The notes beneath the pieces were generated by a model. That model was not told the DNA's origin. It saw only the letters and a list, made by a program, of their open reading frames with translations, and made no database searches. 64,000 nucleotides of DNA from Desulfomicrobium escambiense DSM 10707 (GTDB taxonomy: Bacteria > Desulfobacterota > Desulfovibrionia > Desulfovibrionales > Desulfomicrobiaceae): contig NZ_AUAR01000010.1 in the NCBI RefSeq assembly GCF_000428825.1, positions 1 through 64,000 of the forward strand. The letters are read 5' to 3'. A program made the translations under genes and the position numbers. Numbering within the stretch: the first letter of the stretch is position 1; each line of letters opens with the position of its first letter. Below, in pieces: positions 60,376 to 64,000 of this stretch.

Positions 60376-61365
60376 ATGTTGAAAATGAAGACCATTCTTG
60401 CGTTTGCGCTGGTTGCGGTTTTTCTGTGTGCTGCTTCCGCCTTCGCTGCTCCCATCGTGATCAAGTACTCCCACGTCGTGGCAGAGGACACGCCCAAGGG
60501 CATCCAGGCCAACAAGTTTCGCGACCTCGTGGCCGAACGCCTGGCCGGCAAGGTCGTGGTCGAGGTCTACCCCAACTCCCAGCTCTTCGGCGACGGCAAG
60601 GAACTCGAAGCCCTGCTCCTGGGCGACGTGCATCTTCTGGCGCCGGCCCTTTCCAAGTTCCAGAAGTACACTCCGCTGCTGCAGATCTACGATCTGCCCT
60701 TCCTGTTCAAGGACATGGAGGCCATCGACAGGTTCCAGCAGGGTCCCAACGGTCGCGCGCTGCTCACCTCCATGAAGGACAAGGGCATCATCGGCCTGGA
60801 ATACCTGCACAACGGCATGAAGCAGATCTCCGCCAACGATCCCATCCGCGTCCCTGCCGATGCCGCCAACAAGAAGTTCCGCATCATGACCTCCGACGTT
60901 CTGGCCGCCCAGTTCGAGGCCGTGGACGCCATGCCCCTCAAGAAGCCCTTCGCCGAGGTCTTCACCCTGCTGCAGACCAAGGCCATCGACGGACAGGAGA
61001 ATTCCTGGTCCAACATCTACTCCCAGAAGTACTACGAGGTGCAGCCTTACATCACCGAAACCAACCACGGCATCCTCGACTATCTCGTGGTCAGCACCAC
61101 CGAGTTCTGGGACAGCCTGCCCGCCGACATCCGTCCGGTCATCGAGGAGTGCCTGAAGGAATCCATCGCCGTCGGCAACGAAGCCGCCGCCAAGAAGGAC
61201 CTCGAAGACAAGCAGAAGATCATCGACTCCAAGCGTTCCGAGATCATCACCCTGACCGAGGCCGAGCGCGGCCAGTGGGTCGAGGCCATGAAGCCGGTGT
61301 GGAAGAAGTTCGAGGACGCCGTGGGCAAGGAAAACCTCGAAGCCGCCATCGCTTCCAACAAATAG
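60376..61365 (+). CDS. dctP: TRAP transporter substrate-binding protein DctP
   Basis: A 329-residue periplasmic protein. Signal peptide (ILAFALVAVFLCAASAFA), then VIKYSHVVAEDTPKGIQANKF, VYPNSQLFGDGKELEALLLGD and KKFRIMTSDVLAAQFEAVDA (with the Arg that binds a carboxylate), and QENSWSNIYSQKYYEVQPYI. It binds an organic acid and delivers it to DctQM; the C4-dicarboxylate assignment is by family. Strong ribosome site: GGAGGGTATGAGG just before the ATG. First gene of the operon. Confidence 0.95.
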   Translation: MLKMKTILAFALVAVFLCAASAFAAPIVIKYSHVVAEDTPKGIQANKFRDLVAERLAGKVVVEVYPNSQLFGDGKELEALLLGDVHLLAPALSKFQKYTPLLQIYDLPFLFKDMEAIDRFQQGPNGRALLTSMKDKGIIGLEYLHNGMKQISANDPIRVPADAANKKFRIMTSDVLAAQFEAVDAMPLKKPFAEVFTLLQTKAIDGQENSWSNIYSQKYYEVQPYITETNHGILDYLVVSTTEFWDSLPADIRPVIEECLKESIAVGNEAAAKKDLEDKQKIIDSKRSEIITLTEAERGQWVEAMKPVWKKFEDAVGKENLEAAIASNK

Positions 61366-61377
61366 TCTCCGGGAATC

Positions 61378-61926
61378 ATGAATACCTTCATCAACAAGCT
61401 GGAGGAGGGGATCATCTCCCTCCTCCTGGCTTCCATGACGCTTCTGGTTTTCGTGGAGGTGGTGTTCCGTTTCGGCTTCAACGTGGGCATCCAGTGGGCC
61501 CAGGAGCTGACGCTCCTGCTGTCGGGCTGGCTGGTCATGTTCGGCGTGTCCTACGGCATCAAGGTTGGTTCGCACATCGGGGTCGACGCGCTTGTCAAGC
61601 TCTTTCCCGACGGCGTGCGGCGGGCCGTGTCCATCGTGGCCGTGCTGCTCTGCCTGGTCTACTGCGGACTGTTTCTCTTCGGCAGCTGGGCCTACCTCGG
61701 CAAGCTCAGGAGCATCGGCATCCACCTCGAGGACATTCCCGTGCCCAAGTGGATGGCCAACAGCATCCTGTTCGTCGGACTGCTCATGATGGTCGTCCGC
61801 CTGCTGGATCTCCTCTGGGCCATCGTCCGTGGGCGCGCCGAAGGCTTCAAGCTGCTGGATGAGGCCAAGGAGAGCATGTACCTGGTCCAGAAAGAGGGCA
61901 CGGCCCTGGATGGAGACGACGAATGA
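61378..61926 (+). CDS. dctQ: TRAP transporter small permease DctQ
   Basis: A 182-residue protein with four membrane helices: ISLLLASMTLLVFVEVVFRFG, WAQELTLLLSGWLVMFGVSYG, AVSIVAVLLCLVYCGLFLFG and WMANSILFVGLLMMVVRLLDL. Length and pattern are typical of DctQ. It starts 12 bases after dctP and overlaps dctM by four bases (ATGA). Confidence 0.94.
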   Translation: MNTFINKLEEGIISLLLASMTLLVFVEVVFRFGFNVGIQWAQELTLLLSGWLVMFGVSYGIKVGSHIGVDALVKLFPDGVRRAVSIVAVLLCLVYCGLFLFGSWAYLGKLRSIGIHLEDIPVPKWMANSILFVGLLMMVVRLLDLLWAIVRGRAEGFKLLDEAKESMYLVQKEGTALDGDDE

Positions 61927-63320
61927 CCACAGCCGCCCTGTTCTCCCTGCTCTTCCTGTTCATCGCCACGGGCATGCCCATCGCCATCGCGCTGGGCCTT
62001 TCGAGCATCACCACGATCCTGTTCTTTTCCAACGACTCCCTGGCGTCCATTGCCCTGAAGCTCTTCGAGTCGGTATCCGAACACTACACCCTGCTGGCCA
62101 TACCGTTCTTCATCCTGTCGTCCCAGTTCCTGTCGACGGGCGGCGTGGCCAAGCGGCTCATCAACTTCGCCCTGGACTGCATCGGGCACGTCAAGGGCGG
62201 CCTGGCCATGGCCTCGGTCCTGGCCTGCATGCTCTTCGCGGCAGTTTCCGGCTCATCGCCGGCCACGGTGGCGGCCATCGGCAGTATCGTCATCGGCGGC
62301 ATGGTCCGCTCGGGATACCCCGAGAGCTTCGCCGCCGGCGTCATCTGCAACGCCGGGACGCTCGGGATTCTCATCCCGCCGTCCATCGTCATGCTCGTGT
62401 ACGCTGCGGCCACCCAGGAGTCGGCGGCCAGGCTATTCATGGCCGGGTTCATCCCCGGCATCTGCCTGGGGCTGCTCCTGATGCTCGCCATCTACATCGT
62501 GGCCCGGATCAAGAACTATCCGGCCCTGGCCTGGCCCGGCTTCCGGCAGGTCTTCCGTTCCGGCGTCAAGGCCCTGGGCGGACTCATGCTTGTCATCATC
62601 GTGCTGGGCTCCATCTACGGCGGCATCTGCAGCCCGACCGAAGCGGCCGCAGTTTCGGCGGTGTACGCCTACTGGATCGCCGTCTTCGTCTACCGCGACA
62701 TGGGGCCCCTCAAGGACGTGCCCCTGCGCAAGTTCGAGGAAAGCCTGGGCTCGGCCCTTACGCGCGGCCTGTGGCAGACCCTGCTGGCCATCCCCAGGTC
62801 CTGGGTGCACCCCGAGGTGCGCCACGTGGTCCTGGACGCCGCCAAGGTCAGCATCATGCTGCTCTTCATCATCGGCAACGCCATGCTCTTCGCCCACGTG
62901 CTGACCACCGAGCGCATCCCGCACATGATCGCCGAGACCATCGTGGGCTGGGGCCTGCCGGCCTGGGGCTTCCTGATCGTCGTCAACCTGCTGCTCCTGG
63001 CGGCCGGCAACTTCATGGAGCCTTCGGCCATCACCATGATCATGATCCCGATCCTCTTCCCCATCGCCATGAAGCTCGGCATCGATCCCATCCATCTGGG
63101 CATCATCTGCGTGGTTAACATGGAGATCGGCCTGATCACGCCTCCCGTGGGCCTGAACCTCTTCGTCACGGCGGGCATCACCAAGCGCGACCTGACCTGG
63201 GTCGTACGCGCGGCCTTCCCTTGGCTGACGATCCTGCTAGGGTTCCTGGCCATCATCACCTACGTCCCGCAGATCTCCCTGTGGCTGCCGGAATTCATCG
63301 ACAAGCTCAAAGGGTACTGA
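61923..63320 (+). CDS. dctM: TRAP transporter large permease DctM
   Basis: A 465-residue protein with about 12 helices, longer than the usual 425. Marks: IATGMPIAIALGLSSI, VSGSSPATVAAIGSIV, SGYPESFAAGVICNAGTLGILIPPSIVMLVY and GLITPPVGLNLFVTAGI, the substrate/Na+ site. An insert of about 40 residues with KFEESLGSALTRGLWQTLLAIP lies after the central helices. It ends the three-gene TRAP operon before a terminator. Confidence 0.95.
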   Translation: MTTAALFSLLFLFIATGMPIAIALGLSSITTILFFSNDSLASIALKLFESVSEHYTLLAIPFFILSSQFLSTGGVAKRLINFALDCIGHVKGGLAMASVLACMLFAAVSGSSPATVAAIGSIVIGGMVRSGYPESFAAGVICNAGTLGILIPPSIVMLVYAAATQESAARLFMAGFIPGICLGLLLMLAIYIVARIKNYPALAWPGFRQVFRSGVKALGGLMLVIIVLGSIYGGICSPTEAAAVSAVYAYWIAVFVYRDMGPLKDVPLRKFEESLGSALTRGLWQTLLAIPRSWVHPEVRHVVLDAAKVSIMLLFIIGNAMLFAHVLTTERIPHMIAETIVGWGLPAWGFLIVVNLLLLAAGNFMEPSAITMIMIPILFPIAMKLGIDPIHLGIICVVNMEIGLITPPVGLNLFVTAGITKRDLTWVVRAAFPWLTILLGFLAIITYVPQISLWLPEFIDKLKGY

Positions 63321-63344
63321 GGGTTTCCCGAACACGAAACAGAG

Positions 63345-63376
63345 AACCGGACTCCGCGAGGGGCCCGGTTTTTTTG
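63345..63376 (+). terminator. Terminator of the TRAP operon
   Basis: Stem AACCGG / CCGGTT with a 14-base loop, followed by TTTTT. It lies 25 bases past dctM. Confidence 0.8.
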
Positions 63377-63415
63377 GGGAAGGATTGCGCCCGGCGCAAC
63401 GGGCTGGCCGCGGGG

Positions 63416-63856
63416 CTAGTCGTCGTTTTTGCGGCAGGCCGGGCAGATCCCTTCCAGGCGGATGTCCACATGGCGGACATCGAGCGAAAGGGCCTCCAGG
63501 GCCTTCTGGTCCAGGGGCAGGGTGTCGCAGTGCAGGCAGAGGTAGCGGTCGCAGCGCGTGCAGTGGAAGTGCGGGTGCTCGTCGTCATGATCCTCGCGCA
63601 GGCAGAAGCGGCGCGATTTGTCGCCGAGGTCAAGACGGTTCAGGACCTCGTGTTCGACCAGGAGGTCGAGGATGCGGTAGACCGTGACCCGGTTGATGTC
63701 CGATTTGGCGCGCACCGCATCGAGGACCTCCTGTGCGCTGGACGGGTAGGGGGTGCCGCCCACGGCCATGAGCACGCGCACGCGGTGCTCCGTGGCTTCC
63801 AGGCCCGCGGCGGCGAGACGGTGTTCCGCCGCCTTGGCGGTCATGCGGGCCTTCAC
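63416..63856 (-). CDS. Fur-family regulator, probably Zur
   Basis: A 146-residue Fur protein. N-terminal winged helix (HRLAAAGLEATEHRVRVLMAV, VTVYRILDLLVEHEVLNRL), then the dimerisation part with HFHCTRCDRYLCLHC and a C-terminal GICPACRKND, so the structural CxxC...CxxC zinc site is complete with an extra cysteine pair. The start is a GTG at 63856 with GGAGG five bases upstream; the ATG four codons on is less well spaced. It overlaps the end of a ZnuB-like permease gene (GTGA), so it is probably a zinc-uptake regulator in its own operon. Confidence 0.88.
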   Translation of the reverse strand: MKARMTAKAAEHRLAAAGLEATEHRVRVLMAVGGTPYPSSAQEVLDAVRAKSDINRVTVYRILDLLVEHEVLNRLDLGDKSRRFCLREDHDDEHPHFHCTRCDRYLCLHCDTLPLDQKALEALSLDVRHVDIRLEGICPACRKNDD

Positions 63857-64000
63857 CCGAGCCTCCGCAGGCTGTGCACGCCCCAGGCCAGGACATACCC
63901 GCCCGTGGCCATGGCGATGATGGACGCGCCCGAGGTGATGTCGAAGTGGTAGGACACGGCCAGGCCGGCCAGGCAGAAGGCGAGGCTCGCCAGGGTGGCC
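63853..64000 (-). CDS. ZnuB-like ABC-3 family metal permease, C-terminal end (partial)
   Basis: The minus strand from the window edge reads ATLASLAFCLAGLAVSYHF, then DITSGASIIAMATGGYVLAW and VHSLRRLG before a TGA stop at 63853-63855. This is the last helix pair of ABC-3 permeases (ZnuB/MntB), where the SYxxDLPSGA stretch is conserved, here SYHFDITSGA. Only 48 residues are inside the window. The stop overlaps the GTG start of the Fur-family gene, indicating a znu-type operon running leftward with the regulator last. Confidence 0.85.
   Translation of the reverse strand, partial: ATLASLAFCLAGLAVSYHFDITSGASIIAMATGGYVLAWGVHSLRRLG

Overview
The window is about 64 kb of high-GC chromosome. It most likely comes from a sulfate-reducing deltaproteobacterium of the Desulfovibrionales (Desulfovibrio/Desulfomicrobium type). 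That placement is an inference from gene content: many small Fe-S proteins (single-cluster ferredoxin, NIL-ferredoxin, IscU-like scaffold, CGGC protein, NifX-like protein), many c-di-GMP and HDOD signalling proteins, a cheZ/pilZ/ybgF/lgt/lspA/ileS block, and TRAP uptake. No rRNA, CRISPR array or prophage block is visible.

Layout. 1-800: an IS256-family element runs off the left edge and has removed the 5' end of a dedA/yohD-type membrane gene. 828-4454: trmJ, ychF, then an aminotransferase overlapping a single-cluster ferredoxin. 4600-7058: an FKBP-like/methyltransferase fusion and a small Fe-S cassette (CGGC protein, IscU-like scaffold, DUF5320 protein). 7430-8040: a complete yefM-yoeB toxin-antitoxin pair with a textbook palindromic operator. 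8093-11020: an EamA exporter, then a ferredoxin-nitroreductase and flavodoxin-fold reductase divergent from an HxlR regulator. 11180-14448: an accessory island with an IS256 remnant, an AT-rich small protein and an orphan T6SS VgrG carrying a C-terminal JAMM-like domain; I read the last two as an effector/immunity pair.

14818-22198: DUF401 permease, ychJ and nifX-like genes; a CMD-family protein, RidA and a LOG-family protein; and a four-gene MlaE-F-D-PqiC-type lipid transport operon. 22398-25952: a secreted protein of unknown function, a recombinase-tail-like small protein, and an amidoligase plus class I glutamine-amidotransferase-like pair that may make or trim an unknown amide or peptide product. 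26013-32875: a membrane protein, a TPR protein, dprA, a small HDOD-linked protein, HDOD, REC-GGDEF, a Xer recombinase and a low-GC glycosyltransferase-like gene.

32881-41388: a minus-strand housekeeping/envelope block (small protein, cheZ, PilZ, NIL-ferredoxin, cpoB/ybgF, PLDc_N, lgt, lspA, ileS, galE). 41519-49332: a PreP-like M16C protease and three tandem REC-DUF3369-HD-GYP regulators. 49370-50839: tRNA-Tyr(GTA), a secreted beta-rich protein and tRNA-Thr(CGT), each tRNA with a readable promoter and terminator. 50923-60375: pirin, a remnant of a substrate-binding sensor, a 1331-residue multi-PAS hybrid kinase, and yhdT-panF, separated by unusually long gene-poor stretches that carry dispersed palindromic repeats. 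60376-64000: a DctPQM TRAP transporter, then a Fur-family (probably Zur) regulator translationally overlapping the end of a ZnuB-like permease.

The least ordinary parts are the amidoligase/amidotransferase pair, the VgrG-JAMM effector with its AT-rich partner, the FKBP-methyltransferase fusion, the three tandem HD-GYP paralogues, and the degenerating, repeat-bearing intergenic DNA at 56.4-60.4 kb.
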